A stretch of DNA of 64,000 nt, taken from contig NZ_RKMF01000007.1 of NCBI RefSeq assembly GCF_003797835.1, positions 1 through 64,000 on the forward strand, read 5' to 3'. A model generated the notes under the pieces. It was not told the origin of the DNA, did not search any database, and saw nothing but the letters and a program-made list of their open reading frames with translations. Shown one piece after another: positions 18,553-27,602 of the stretch. How positions within the stretch are numbered: position 1 is the first letter of the stretch; each line of letters opens with the position of its first letter. The stretch comes from Kocuria soli. Its GTDB lineage: Bacteria > Actinomycetota > Actinomycetes > Actinomycetales > Micrococcaceae. The translations under genes were made by a program, and so were the position numbers.

Positions 18553-19581
18553 GTGAGTCACCCACGCACCAACGCAACCCTCTGGCCCGACCCCGCTGAT
18601 CGTCCCGCGACCCTGCCCGGTGCGACACCGGAGGCCTACCGTCCCGAGCACTACGGTTCGACCGGGTCGACGGACGGGGACCGCCCCGAGCAGCAGCCCA
18701 GTGGGCCGGGAACCAACCGGAGGGACGAGAAGTCCGAGTCCGGCCACACCCGGGACCTCACGTTCCCCGTCGCGCCGGAGCCCCTTCCGGTGCCGATCGT
18801 GGACAACCACACGCACATCGACATGCAGGACGGCCGGGTACACATCGGCCTGCGCGACATCCTGGACACCGCGGAGGACCTGGGCGTTCGCGGCGTCATC
18901 CAGGTCGGCTGTGACCTGGACGCCGCACGCTGGTCCGTGCAGGCGGCGGAGGCGGACCCGCGGGTTCTGGCGGCCGTGGCCTTGCACCCCAACGAGATCC
19001 CCGCGTTGGCGGAGGCCGGTGCGTTGGACGACGCCATGGCCGAGATCACCCGATTGGCCGGCCACGAACGGGTGCGGGCCGTGGGAGAGACCGGGCTGGA
19101 CTACTTCCGGACCCGCAAGACCCGACGGCACCATCAACACGACGCCTTCCGGGAACACATCCGCCTGGCCAAGTCACTGGGCAAGGCGATGCAGATCCAT
19201 GACCGCGACGCCCACGAGGACGTCGTGCGGATCCTCCTGGAGGAGGGCGCCCCCGAACGCACGGTGTTCCACTGTTTCTCCGGCGACGCCGAACTCGCCC
19301 GGATCTGCAACCAACACGGTTGGTACATGTCGTTCTCCGGAACCGTGACCTTCAAGAACTCCCACGACCTGCAGGAGGCCCTGTCCGTGGCCCGGCCTGA
19401 ACTGGTCATGGTCGAAACGGACGCGCCGTTCCTGACGCCGCACCCCTACCGGGGCCGCCCCAACGCCCCGTACCTGGTGGTGCAGACCGCGCGTTGGATC
19501 GCCGAGCACCTACAGACCCCGCTCGAGGAGTTTTGCGCACGGGTGGACACGACCGTTCGCGAGGTCTACGGACAACACTGA
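18553..19581 (+). CDS. TatD-family metal-dependent hydrolase
   Basis: TatD proteins are amidohydrolase-fold metallohydrolases, some with 3'-5' exonuclease or D-aminoacyl-tRNA-related activity. Metal ligands appear in order: NHTHIDM, VGETGLDYFR, QIHDRDA, HCFSG and ETDAPFLTP. At 342 residues it is longer than the usual 260-270 because about 85 non-conserved, charged residues precede the domain. The GTG at 18553, 7 nt after TAGGCT, includes that extension. The ATG at about 18823 lies inside the first metal motif, so it is not a start. Between rsmI and rsmA, a conserved order. Confidence 0.93.
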   Translation: MSHPRTNATLWPDPADRPATLPGATPEAYRPEHYGSTGSTDGDRPEQQPSGPGTNRRDEKSESGHTRDLTFPVAPEPLPVPIVDNHTHIDMQDGRVHIGLRDILDTAEDLGVRGVIQVGCDLDAARWSVQAAEADPRVLAAVALHPNEIPALAEAGALDDAMAEITRLAGHERVRAVGETGLDYFRTRKTRRHHQHDAFREHIRLAKSLGKAMQIHDRDAHEDVVRILLEEGAPERTVFHCFSGDAELARICNQHGWYMSFSGTVTFKNSHDLQEALSVARPELVMVETDAPFLTPHPYRGRPNAPYLVVQTARWIAEHLQTPLEEFCARVDTTVREVYGQH

Positions 19582-19595
19582 CCCAGGTCCGCCCC

Positions 19596-19601
19596 TAGAA
19601 T
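19596..19601 (+). promoter_or_regulatory. -10 element of leaderless rsmA promoter
   Basis: TAGAAT, one mismatch from consensus, with a 7-nt spacer to the GTG at 19609. Its -35 region must lie inside the tatD coding sequence. Confidence 0.6.
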
Positions 19602-19608
19602 TGATCGC

Positions 19609-20592
19609 GTGAACCACCCCGAAAGCCCCGCCCCGCAGCCATTGCTCGGCCCGACCGAGATCCGGGATCTGGCGGAGCAGCTGGGGATCCGCCCCACCAA
19701 GACCTTGGGGCAGAACTTCGTGATCGACCCCAACACCATCCGGCGCATCGTGGCGGCCGCGCAATTGCACCGCGGGCAGGACGACGACGGCGCCGCGGCC
19801 GCTCCCGGGGACACCGTCCTGGAAGTCGGCCCGGGCCTGGGGTCGCTGACCCTGGGACTGCTGGACGCCGCCGAGCACGTGGTCGCGGTCGAGATCGACC
19901 CGCCGCTGGCCGAGCAGCTCCCGAGCACGGTGGCCAGGTTCCGGCCCGAGCGAACCGGGGCGATCGACGTCGTGCGCGCGGACGCCATGACGGTCACCGA
20001 ACTCCCCAGGACCCCCGACGCCCTGGTGGCCAACCTGCCGTACAACGTTGCCGTTCCGGTCCTGTTGCACCTGCTGGGGAGGTTTCCGTCGATCGGGCAC
20101 GGTCTGGTCATGGTCCAGGACGAGGTCGCCAACCGCCTGGCCGCAAGCCCCGGTTCGAAGGTGTACGGAGTCCCCTCCGTCAAGGCGTCCTGGTTCGCGG
20201 AGGTCACCAAGGCCGGCGTGATCGGGACCCAGGTCTTCTGGCCGGCGCCACGGATCAGTTCGGGATTGGTGCGCTTCGTGCGTCGTGCGCAGCCGGTGGC
20301 CGAAATCGGGGCCGGAGACGCCATGAGCCTGACCGGAAGCCGCGCGGAGGTGGCCGACAGGGAGGCCGTGTTCACGGTTGTGGACGCGGCATTCGCCCAA
20401 CGGCGCAAGACCCTGCGCGCCGCTCTGGCCGGCTGGGCGGGATCCGGAGCGGAGGCCGAGACCGTGCTGGACGCCGCGGGTGTGCCGCCCACGGAACGCG
20501 GGGAGAAACTGGATGTCGGGCAGTTCGCGGCGATCGCGGCTGCGGGGGTGCGGCGAGGGATCCTCCCCGCGGAAGGGCAGTACCGGGCATGA
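19609..20592 (+). CDS. rsmA: 16S rRNA (A1518/A1519-N6)-dimethyltransferase
   Basis: KsgA/RsmA dimethylates two adenines in helix 45 of 16S rRNA late in 30S assembly. It has [17 protein letters not shown], the SAM-binding loop [16 protein letters not shown] and the catalytic [12 protein letters not shown] motif. The 327-residue length is slightly above the norm because of an Ala/Asp-rich insertion near residues 55-65. The stop codon overlaps the ispE start (ATGA), so the two genes are translationally coupled. Confidence 0.96.
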   Translation: MNHPESPAPQPLLGPTEIRDLAEQLGIRPTKTLGQNFVIDPNTIRRIVAAAQLHRGQDDDGAAAAPGDTVLEVGPGLGSLTLGLLDAAEHVVAVEIDPPLAEQLPSTVARFRPERTGAIDVVRADAMTVTELPRTPDALVANLPYNVAVPVLLHLLGRFPSIGHGLVMVQDEVANRLAASPGSKVYGVPSVKASWFAEVTKAGVIGTQVFWPAPRISSGLVRFVRRAQPVAEIGAGDAMSLTGSRAEVADREAVFTVVDAAFAQRRKTLRAALAGWAGSGAEAETVLDAAGVPPTERGEKLDVGQFAAIAAAGVRRGILPAEGQYRA

Positions 20593-21749
20593 GCAGGCAG
20601 CGGTGGGGGAGACAACACCGAAACCACGCGTCGAACGAGAACGGCGGCGGACTGCGTCCGGCGCAGCCGCGGACGCAGGCAGAGGCACAACCACGGGCAG
20701 AGACGCAGACGCGAGTGCGGACATCGGACTCCGGCAACGGCACGCAGACCGGGTCCGTGACGGCAGCGCAGCGGGCCGTCACGGGCGAGCCGCCGTCGTC
20801 GCGGATGGAGGCACCGGGCAAGGTCAACCTCTTCCTGGCCGTGGGGCCGACCAGGGCCGACGGCTATCACTCGCTGGCGACCCTCTACGCGGCCGTGGAT
20901 GTGCGGGAAGCGGTCACGGTGAGCTTTGCCCCCGATCTTCCGGAGGGCCACATCGACTGCACGCTGGAGGTGGTCCCCGGCTCCCTGGTGGACCAGCAGG
21001 TGGAGCGCGGAAGCTTCGATCCGGTGTCGGTGCCGATGGATGAGTCGAACCTTGCCGTCCGGGCAGCCAGGACCGTGATCGAGCGTGCCGGCGGGCTCCC
21101 GGGCGGGGTTCGTGTCCACATCGAAAAGGCCGTGCCGGTGGCCGGTGGCATGGGCGGTGGCTCGGCCGATGCCGCAGCAGCGATCAAAGCCGCGGTGGAG
21201 CTGGTCTTCGCCGTCACCGGCCGCGAGACGTTGGTCTCCGACAGCCTGGAGATTGCGCGCGGCCTGGGGGCCGATGTGCCGTTCGCCATGACCGGTGGGG
21301 CCGCCATCGGCACCGGGACGGGCGCGGAGCTGTCTCCCGTTCCGGTCAGCTCGCCGTGGCCTGCGGTCCTGATCGCGGACGACGGCGCACTGTCCACGCC
21401 GTCCGTGTTCTCCCGGCTGGATGCGTTGCGTGAACAGGGGCAGGCGGTCACCCCCCGGGACGAGGATCTCCAGGTGCCGGACGAATTGCTGGGGGCGCTC
21501 GCGGGCGATCCGGGCAGCGACAGCTCGGCGTTGTCCCTGCTGCGCAACGACCTGCAGACACCGGCGCTGGACCTTGCCCCGCACTTGGTTCCTCGGCTCG
21601 AGGAACTACGGATGGCGGGGTCCATCCCGATCGTCTCCGGTTCCGGCCCCACGCTGATCGCGTTGACCCGCGATCACGAGTCCGCCCGTATTCTGGCGGC
21701 CCACCTCCGCGAGGTCGGCGCGCATGCGGTACCCGTCGTTCTCGGCTGA
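20589..21749 (+). CDS. ispE: 4-diphosphocytidyl-2-C-methyl-D-erythritol kinase
   Basis: GHMP kinase that phosphorylates CDP-methylerythritol in the MEP isoprenoid pathway. The family motifs are [12 protein letters not shown], the glycine-rich [17 protein letters not shown] phosphate loop and [10 protein letters not shown]. The ATG at 20589 overlaps the rsmA stop and has GGAAGGG upstream, but it adds about 70 polar residues before the kinase domain. A later GTG in that arm is a possible alternative. The rsmA-ispE coupling is standard in actinobacteria. Confidence 0.94.
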   Translation: MSRQRWGRQHRNHASNENGGGLRPAQPRTQAEAQPRAETQTRVRTSDSGNGTQTGSVTAAQRAVTGEPPSSRMEAPGKVNLFLAVGPTRADGYHSLATLYAAVDVREAVTVSFAPDLPEGHIDCTLEVVPGSLVDQQVERGSFDPVSVPMDESNLAVRAARTVIERAGGLPGGVRVHIEKAVPVAGGMGGGSADAAAAIKAAVELVFAVTGRETLVSDSLEIARGLGADVPFAMTGGAAIGTGTGAELSPVPVSSPWPAVLIADDGALSTPSVFSRLDALREQGQAVTPRDEDLQVPDELLGALAGDPGSDSSALSLLRNDLQTPALDLAPHLVPRLEELRMAGSIPIVSGSGPTLIALTRDHESARILAAHLREVGAHAVPVVLG

Positions 21750-22022
21750 ACCGGGCCAGCCGACTCGTGCGCTGGCGTGACGTCCCACGTCAGAACCGCT
21801 TTACGTGGGGAAGGTCATAGCCTCCAACGGTCGTCAGGGAGCGCCCGTGCCGATAGTTTTGAGAGCAGTCAAGCGACGCCGACCGCGTGTCGAGAGCCCG
21901 GTCCGTCGTCGTCGGTCCTGAACCGACGTTGCTTCGCCCATGGGGATGGGCGAGCGTTGGGGCCCGCGCAGCACGGTTTGCGGGCCCGGCACACATGAGC
22001 ACGCCAAGGGGGAAGGCCGACC

Positions 22023-23159
22023 GTGGCCCAGAATCACAGCGCCCATGAAACAACCGTGTCCGCCGGTCGGATGTCGAGCTCGTCCTCCGGTGCCGGTCGT
22101 GAACAGTGGATGGACACCGTCAAGGGGGCGGCCATTGTGCTGGTGGTCTTCGGCCACAGCATTGGGGTGCTGACCCAGTGGGGCTGGGACGTTTTCGGCG
22201 GGTGGTCTCAGATCAACGTCCTGATGGGGCAGTGGCGCATGCCCGTGTTCATGCTTGTGGCGGGCTTTTTCGTAACGCGCTCCATGACCAAGTACGGGAA
22301 ACGGTTCTGGCGTCTGCGGCCCCTCAACATGGTGTGGCTCTACGTCTTCTGGACCGCCGTGTACTTCGTGGCCTATCCCGTGATCGGGGCGATTTCACGG
22401 GGCCGGACCGCGGGGGAAATGTTCGCTCTGATCGTTGAGAAGACTCTCCTGTTCGACAGCTACCTCTGGTTCCTCCTGGCGTTGGCGATCTACTACGCCG
22501 TCCAGGGGCTCTTGGGGACCAAACCGGTCCCCTGGGCCGTGGCACTGGCCTTCCTGGTGTTCCTGTACTTCGTCCCGGGCATGGTGGACGAAGTCTCCTG
22601 GGGCACCAATCAGCTCGGAACCAACTGGCTGTTCTTCCTGGTCGGCGCCTGGTGGAGCCAGAACATCCGGTCCTGGGTGGCGCAGATCAAGCCCTGGCAG
22701 GGCGTCATGTGGTGCGTGGTCTGCCTGGCGGCCATCCTGCTGTGGATGCCGACCCGCGACGTGCCCGTCCTGCAGCACTTCGGAGGCATTCTCCCGCCAC
22801 TGACCGCCGTGCCCGCGGGCCTGTGGGTCCTTTCTCGACTGGACGGCAAGCCCGGGATGGGATGGGCCCGGTACGTAGGTACCCGGAGCCTGTCCGTCTA
22901 CGTCTTGCACCCCATCGTGCTGCAGCTCTTGATCGCTGCACTGAGCGTTGTGGTGCTCGACCCGACGACGAGCGCGCTCGCCACACCCGTGACCTGGATC
23001 GGTGTGCCCGTGCTCATGGTGATCGCCCTCCTGATCTGTCTGGTGATCCAGCGACTGACCGACCGCGTCCCCTACGTCTGGGGCCTCCCTGCGCCCAGGA
23101 CCGCACCCAAGCGGATCACGGGCGAGGAGGTGACCGCTCAGACCAACGCCAACCGGTAG
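22023..23159 (+). CDS. Acyltransferase 3 family membrane protein
   Basis: A 378-residue polytopic protein of the acyltransferase 3/OafA-like family, which O-acylates sugars or lipids on the cell surface. The start of the domain is typical: REQWMDTVKGAAIVLVVFGHS, with the catalytic His, then PVFMLVAGFFVTRS. About ten membrane segments follow, ending near residue 350. The GTG at 22023 has GGGGGAAGG 6-7 nt upstream. The 273-nt region before it contains no gene. The 3' end overlaps the convergent gene by 22 nt. The acceptor is unknown. Confidence 0.87.
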   Translation: MAQNHSAHETTVSAGRMSSSSSGAGREQWMDTVKGAAIVLVVFGHSIGVLTQWGWDVFGGWSQINVLMGQWRMPVFMLVAGFFVTRSMTKYGKRFWRLRPLNMVWLYVFWTAVYFVAYPVIGAISRGRTAGEMFALIVEKTLLFDSYLWFLLALAIYYAVQGLLGTKPVPWAVALAFLVFLYFVPGMVDEVSWGTNQLGTNWLFFLVGAWWSQNIRSWVAQIKPWQGVMWCVVCLAAILLWMPTRDVPVLQHFGGILPPLTAVPAGLWVLSRLDGKPGMGWARYVGTRSLSVYVLHPIVLQLLIAALSVVVLDPTTSALATPVTWIGVPVLMVIALLICLVIQRLTDRVPYVWGLPAPRTAPKRITGEEVTAQTNANR

Positions 23160-24409
23160 GCCGACTCCGCCACGGTCAGGCCGGCCCGGGCGGCCGAGGC
23201 GCCGCGACGTCGTCCTGCCACCCCGATCAGGGAGAGCAGTACCCCGGCGGTGCGCACCCGGAGCCCGACGGGGTCCACGACTTCGTCGAAGGCGTCCAAG
23301 TAGGCCTTGACCACGGACGGGACCGAGGACGGATCGCTCGGATCGATCGCGAGCAACCAGGTGTGCGCCACGAAGCAGGCCAGATCGTCCGCAAGCAGTC
23401 CGGGTCCCACTGCATCCAGGTCCAGCAGCCCGGTGATCGGGCCGAGCGCCGGATCGACCGGGTTGGGCCCCAGGATGAGGTTGCCCGGATGGAAGTCACC
23501 GTGGACGGGAACCGGGCCGTCGTCGTCCACGTCCTGGCCGCTGCGCACGAACACCTCGACGGCCTCGGCAAGGGTCTGGACCCGGACGCCTTCCTCTGGG
23601 AGGGCGGCCTGTGCGGACCGGGCGTAGTCGAGGGCACGATCGCTCCACGCCGCCCGCCGGGGAAAGTCCGCGACCGCAGAGGGGAACCGGTCCAACAGTG
23701 CCAAAAGGTGTTCCGGGGCCACGACGCCGGTCCCCTCTTCGCGGATCGGGCCCACGGCGGTTGGTCCCGGCAGATGAGAGAGCACCACAGCACCGTCGCC
23801 GGAACGTGCCAGGGGGCGCGGAACAGGGACGTGGTGATTCGCCAGCACCGTGTGGCGCACCACCAGATCCGCCTCCCGCGCAGCCCGTACCACCTTGACG
23901 TAGGCGGTTGTCAGGAAATCTGCGTCGGTGAGCCGGAGGACGGCCCGCCGCGTGGGGCGGTAGGTCACGGGAACGGATCGCAGGTCGGATCGGGACACCA
24001 GGCGCGCCGTCGGATCTGCGGCCTGGCGCAACCCCGGGAGCCACGGGTCGTCCGGCCACAACCAGGAGGCGAAACGGCAACCGTTCCAGTCCAGGGTGAC
24101 CACGGCAGCGTCGTCGGGAAGGGCGGCTGTGCTCAGACAGACCAGGACCTCGTTCTCGTCCAGACCGAGGTGCCGGGGGAGGCCCACGGCGGGCGAGGAC
24201 AGTTCGACGGCGAAGACCCCGGTCACACCGGCCCCGGGTCGGTGGTTGAGTTGCACCAGGCGCCAGCTCCCCGCCCCGAGTCCGTGGCCAGTGCGTTGGT
24301 ATGGGGCCAGATCGAGCGCGTCCAGAACCTTGGACAGTGCCCGGTCCGCTTGCGTGTCCGTCAACAATTCGATCGCACGAGTTTCCTCTGACGGAGATTG
24401 CGGGGACAT
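23138..24409 (-). CDS. Aminoglycoside-phosphotransferase-fold protein
   Basis: A 423-residue protein with the kinase-like phosphotransferase (APH) fold. The catalytic Brenner-type motif VHGDFHPGNLIL and metal-binding GLLDLDAVGPG are intact, so it should be active on some small molecule. The N-terminal half is divergent and holds YRPTRRAVLRL. The ATG at 24409 is supported by AAGGAT 7-8 nt upstream; the longer frame reaches 24511 without support. That Shine-Dalgarno lies inside one arm of a perfect 13-bp hairpin, suggesting translational control. The substrate is unknown and antibiotic resistance should not be assumed. Confidence 0.8.
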   Translation of the reverse strand: MSPQSPSEETRAIELLTDTQADRALSKVLDALDLAPYQRTGHGLGAGSWRLVQLNHRPGAGVTGVFAVELSSPAVGLPRHLGLDENEVLVCLSTAALPDDAAVVTLDWNGCRFASWLWPDDPWLPGLRQAADPTARLVSRSDLRSVPVTYRPTRRAVLRLTDADFLTTAYVKVVRAAREADLVVRHTVLANHHVPVPRPLARSGDGAVVLSHLPGPTAVGPIREEGTGVVAPEHLLALLDRFPSAVADFPRRAAWSDRALDYARSAQAALPEEGVRVQTLAEAVEVFVRSGQDVDDDGPVPVHGDFHPGNLILGPNPVDPALGPITGLLDLDAVGPGLLADDLACFVAHTWLLAIDPSDPSSVPSVVKAYLDAFDEVVDPVGLRVRTAGVLLSLIGVAGRRRGASAARAGLTVAESAYRLALV

Positions 24410-24410
24410 G

Positions 24411-24444
24411 CGCACATCCTTGCAGGCTTGCGCAAGGATGTGCG
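24411..24444 (-). promoter_or_regulatory. 13-bp hairpin covering the phosphotransferase ribosome binding site
   Basis: Perfect arms at 24411-24423 and 24432-24444 with an 8-nt loop. On the minus-strand mRNA the 3' arm contains the AAGGAT Shine-Dalgarno and ends one base before the ATG, so folding would hide the ribosome binding site. It could instead be a DNA operator between the divergent genes. Confidence 0.6.
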
Positions 24445-24455
24445 TCGCACGGTCG

Positions 24456-24461
24456 TAAAGT
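24456..24461 (+). promoter_or_regulatory. Candidate -10 element for pdxH
   Basis: TAAAGT about 67 nt before the pdxH GTG start. The same hexamer precedes the rplY leader. Confidence 0.4.
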
Positions 24462-24527
24462 CGACGAAGAAACAGGCCTGGACTCCGGGCCCAGGTGTTG
24501 GTGGCTGTCATGGACGGGGAGGTTGCC

Positions 24528-25208
24528 GTGCGCGGTGACGAGTACGAGCGCGTTGTCTATGCCGGGTCAGGGCTGGAGGAGCTGGGACGCGGGGCCACCG
24601 GGCCAACGATCCTGGAACTCCTGGAATCCTGGTGGGCCCAGGCCGTTGCGGACCCCCGGGTGGGGGAACCCTCGGCGGCCTCCTTGGCGACCTACGACGA
24701 CGCCACCGACCTGCCAGACAACCGCATCCTGTTGATCAAGGACTTCGACGCCCACGGGCTGCGGTTCTTCACCAACCGTGATTCCGCCAAGGGGCACCAA
24801 CTCGCGGCCACACCCAATGCGGCCCTGGTCATGCTGTGGCACCCGATGTTCCGGCAGGTGCGCTTCCGCGGGCACGTGGAACAGACCGACCCGGCGGAGG
24901 ACCTGGAGTACTGGTCCTCCCGACCACACGCCTCCCAGGTGGCCTCCTGGTCCTCCCGACAGTCAGCCCCGGTGGACCGGCGCGAGGACGTCACCGCGGG
25001 ATTCGAATCAGCCGAGGCCCGGTTCCTGGACGTGGACGTGCCCCTGCCGGAGACCTGGGGCGGATACCGGCTGCGGCCCGTGGAGGTCGAGTTCTGGGTG
25101 GGTATGCCCGCCCGCCTGCACGACCGTGTCCTGTGGCGCAGCACCGACGGCACCCCGCATCCGTTGGACTCGTCTGAGCGCTGGACGCTGCAACGTCTCC
25201 AACCCTGA
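24528..25208 (+). CDS. pdxH: Pyridoxamine 5'-phosphate oxidase
   Basis: FMN enzyme that oxidises pyridoxine or pyridoxamine 5'-phosphate to pyridoxal 5'-phosphate. Family motifs are DNRILLIKDFDAHGLRFFTN (FMN binding), HPMFRQVRFRGHVEQ, YWSSRPHASQVASWSS and the C-terminal W-x-Q-R-L-x-P. I use the GTG at 24528, with GGGGAGG 5 nt upstream, giving 226 residues that begin like other family members. Earlier starts at 24495 and 24510 lack support. The stop lies only 3 nt from that of the convergent MFS gene. Confidence 0.94.
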   Translation: MRGDEYERVVYAGSGLEELGRGATGPTILELLESWWAQAVADPRVGEPSAASLATYDDATDLPDNRILLIKDFDAHGLRFFTNRDSAKGHQLAATPNAALVMLWHPMFRQVRFRGHVEQTDPAEDLEYWSSRPHASQVASWSSRQSAPVDRREDVTAGFESAEARFLDVDVPLPETWGGYRLRPVEVEFWVGMPARLHDRVLWRSTDGTPHPLDSSERWTLQRLQP

Positions 25209-25211
25209 GTC

Positions 25212-26219
25212 TCAGCGGTCGGCGACGGGCGTGGTTCGAACCGCCACCGACAGTGCAGCTGCGAGTACGCACAGAGCGGCGCCGCGGAAGGTGTAGTAGG
25301 CCACCAGGAGCAACCGGGGATCGAACTTGTCCGTGAGCCATCCGGAGAAGATGGTCCCGATCACGTCGAAGACCCCCACGGCCGCCAGCAGCCCGGCCGC
25401 CGTGGTGGAGGCCATCCCGTGGTCATGGGCGGAGGGGATGAAGTGGATGCCGATCAGCCCGTTCGTCGTTGCCCCGCAGATTGCAAAAGCCAGGGCCAGG
25501 GCCCAGAAAGCACGGTGCCGGACACCGTAGGTCAGGCCCTCCAGGGCCCGGGCCACGGCACCACCGTGCTGCCGGCGCGGCGCGACGTAGACGTCCGGGT
25601 CCACCCCGAACGGTTGGACGCCGCGGTCCTCCGGGTAGTCACGGACAACGGCCCACACCAGCGGGACGACGACGATCGCCGTCGCCGCGATCAGCAGTGA
25701 TGCAGCGCGCCAGCCGAGATGCTCCGCCAACGCCGCCACGGGCGGGAGGATCACCAACTGGCCCGTCGCGGAACCGGCCGTGAGAACGCCCATGACCAGT
25801 CCGCGGCGGCGCACGAACCAGCGTCCGGCCACGGTGGCCGCCAGCACGAGCGCCATGGAGCCGGTACCGGAACCGATCAACAGACCCCAGAAGGCGATGA
25901 GCTGCCAGGCATCGGTCATGAACACACTCCCGGCCGCACCAAGGGCGATCAGGCCCAGGGCGGTGGAGATCACCTGGCGCATGCCGAAGCGGTCCATCAG
26001 AGCGGCCGCGAACGGCGCCACCAGCCCGTAGAGCAGCAGGTTCACGCTCACGGCCACGGACATGCTGCCCATGCTCCAGTCGAACTCGGTCTGCAACGGA
26101 ATCATGAGCGCCCCGGGTGCCGCGCGGAAGCCTGCTGCGCCGAACAGGGCCAGGAAAGCGACCGCGGCCACCCACCACGCCGGGTGGACGGAGCGCAGCT
26201 TCTCAGAGCGTGACGTCAC
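25212..26219 (-). CDS. MFS transporter, C-terminally truncated
   Basis: A 335-residue major facilitator protein similar in style to monocarboxylate-type MFS carriers. Membrane segments 1-9 are recognisable, from PAWWVAAVAFLALFGAAGF to LLLVAYYTFRGAALCVLAAAL, including the loop 2-3 sequence LMDRFGMRQV. The sequence then ends with RTTPVADR, so about three helices and 80-100 residues of a normal carrier are missing. No frameshift remnant exists because pdxH occupies the adjacent DNA. The GTG at 26219 has GAGGA 8 nt upstream. It is either a shortened functional protein or a decayed gene. Confidence 0.75.
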   Translation of the reverse strand: MTSRSEKLRSVHPAWWVAAVAFLALFGAAGFRAAPGALMIPLQTEFDWSMGSMSVAVSVNLLLYGLVAPFAAALMDRFGMRQVISTALGLIALGAAGSVFMTDAWQLIAFWGLLIGSGTGSMALVLAATVAGRWFVRRRGLVMGVLTAGSATGQLVILPPVAALAEHLGWRAASLLIAATAIVVVPLVWAVVRDYPEDRGVQPFGVDPDVYVAPRRQHGGAVARALEGLTYGVRHRAFWALALAFAICGATTNGLIGIHFIPSAHDHGMASTTAAGLLAAVGVFDVIGTIFSGWLTDKFDPRLLLVAYYTFRGAALCVLAAALSVAVRTTPVADR

Positions 26220-26326
26220 GGCCCAGATCCTCGCACACGTCAACGGTCCCGCCCTCTCCGTGCGTCACGATGAGGGCGGGACCTTTCGGGTCGGACAACC
26301 GCGGGCGGCCGTCGGCTGCGTTTGCC

Positions 26327-27352
26327 TCAGTCCGTGGTCAGGAAGACCTTGGTGGCGCGGCGTTCGTCCATGGCCTTGTAACCTTCGGCCGCTTCCTCGA
26401 GGGGGAGGGTGAGGTCGAAGACCTTGCCCGGGTCGATCTTGCGGTCCCAGATCAACTGGATGAGTTCGGGCAGGAACCGGCGGACGGGGGCGGGGCCGCC
26501 GAGCGTGTGGATTCCCGCGAAGAACAGCTGGATACCGGGGATGGTCACGTCGTAGTTCACACCGACGTAGCCCAGGTGGCCACCGCCGCGGGTGGCGCCC
26601 ACGGCCTGCATGAAGGACTCCTGGGTTCCCACGGCCTCGATGACCGAGTGGGCACCCAGTCCGTCGGTGAGCTCATTGATCTTGGCCACGCCGTCGTCCC
26701 CGCGCTCCTCCACGATGTCCGTGGCGCCGTAGTAGCGGGCCAGTTCCTGGCGCTGCGGGTGGCGGGACATCGCGATGATCCGTTCCGCACCCAGCTGCTT
26801 GGCGGCCAGGATGGCCATGAGGCCTACCGCGCCGTCACCGACGACGGCGACCGTCTTCCCGGGTCCGACCTCCGCGCCGACGGCTGCGAACCACCCCGTG
26901 CCGAGCACGTCGGAGGCCGCCAGGAGCGACGGCACGATCTCGGCGTCGGGCTCGCCCGGGGTCTTGACCAGGGTGCCGTCGGCCAACGGAATGCGAGCCT
27001 TCTCGGCCTGGGTTCCGATGCCGCCGTGCACGAACTCGGCGTGGACGCACTTGGACTGGAATCCCGACTGGCAGATCTCACACGTGTTGTCCGAGATGAC
27101 GAAGGAACCGACCACGTAATCGCCCGGTGCGATGGTGGTGACCTCGGAACCGACCTCCTCGACCACGCCCACGTACTCGTGCCCCATCTTGAGGTGGTCT
27201 GCCGGCTCGATGCCCCGGTACGGCCACAGGTCCGAACCGCAGATGCACGTCGCCTTGATCGAGATGACCGCGTCCGTGGGGTCGACGATCGTGGGGTCCT
27301 CGCGGTCCACGACCGTGACGACCCCGGGCTTTTCCATGATGACTCCGCGCAC
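26327..27352 (-). CDS. Zinc-dependent alcohol dehydrogenase family protein
   Basis: A 341-residue medium-chain dehydrogenase. Catalytic zinc ligands appear in ICGSDLWPY and MGHEYVG, and structural-zinc cysteines in NTCEICQSGFQSKC. The NAD(P)-binding loop is VAVVGDGAVGLMA, followed by the basic SRHPQR, which suggests NADP preference. The GTG at 27352 is chosen because AAGGAGG lies 5 nt before it. The substrate cannot be read. The gene is divergent from the permease gene, 250 nt away, and a metabolic link is possible but unproven. Confidence 0.9.
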   Translation of the reverse strand: MRGVIMEKPGVVTVVDREDPTIVDPTDAVISIKATCICGSDLWPYRGIEPADHLKMGHEYVGVVEEVGSEVTTIAPGDYVVGSFVISDNTCEICQSGFQSKCVHAEFVHGGIGTQAEKARIPLADGTLVKTPGEPDAEIVPSLLAASDVLGTGWFAAVGAEVGPGKTVAVVGDGAVGLMAILAAKQLGAERIIAMSRHPQRQELARYYGATDIVEERGDDGVAKINELTDGLGAHSVIEAVGTQESFMQAVGATRGGGHLGYVGVNYDVTIPGIQLFFAGIHTLGGPAPVRRFLPELIQLIWDRKIDPGKVFDLTLPLEEAAEGYKAMDERRATKVFLTTD

Positions 27353-27602
27353 GGTGTCCTCCTTCGCGTTCGACTGTGCCACCAGTATCGGCGCCCACGT
27401 TCTATGAAACGATCCGGAACTGGCTTCAGGGGAGGTTCTGTCACAACCCCCCACACGAACCCGTAACGTCCTGTTTACGGCGTGAGGGTTGTCGGATGCA
27501 GTGACGGGAGCCCGGGCGGGTTATCTTCTTCACCTGCGGGTTCCACAAGATTTTGCTGTGAGTTGCTGGTGAACCCCGAAGACCTAGGAAAGAGGTGGGG
27601 TC

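Noticed and set aside
21750-22022. Small open frames in the gap between ispE and the acyltransferase
   Set aside because: No ribosome binding site or recognisable product, and frames on both strands are equally open as expected at this GC content.
23138-24409. Antibiotic-resistance kinase
   Set aside because: Only the general phosphotransferase fold is seen. Nothing in the sequence or neighbours indicates an aminoglycoside or macrolide substrate.
25225-25250. GGTTCGAACC sequence resembling a tRNA T-loop at the end of the MFS gene
   Set aside because: No acceptor, D or anticodon arm can be drawn around it. It is an isolated palindrome in coding DNA, so I do not call a tRNA or an attachment site.
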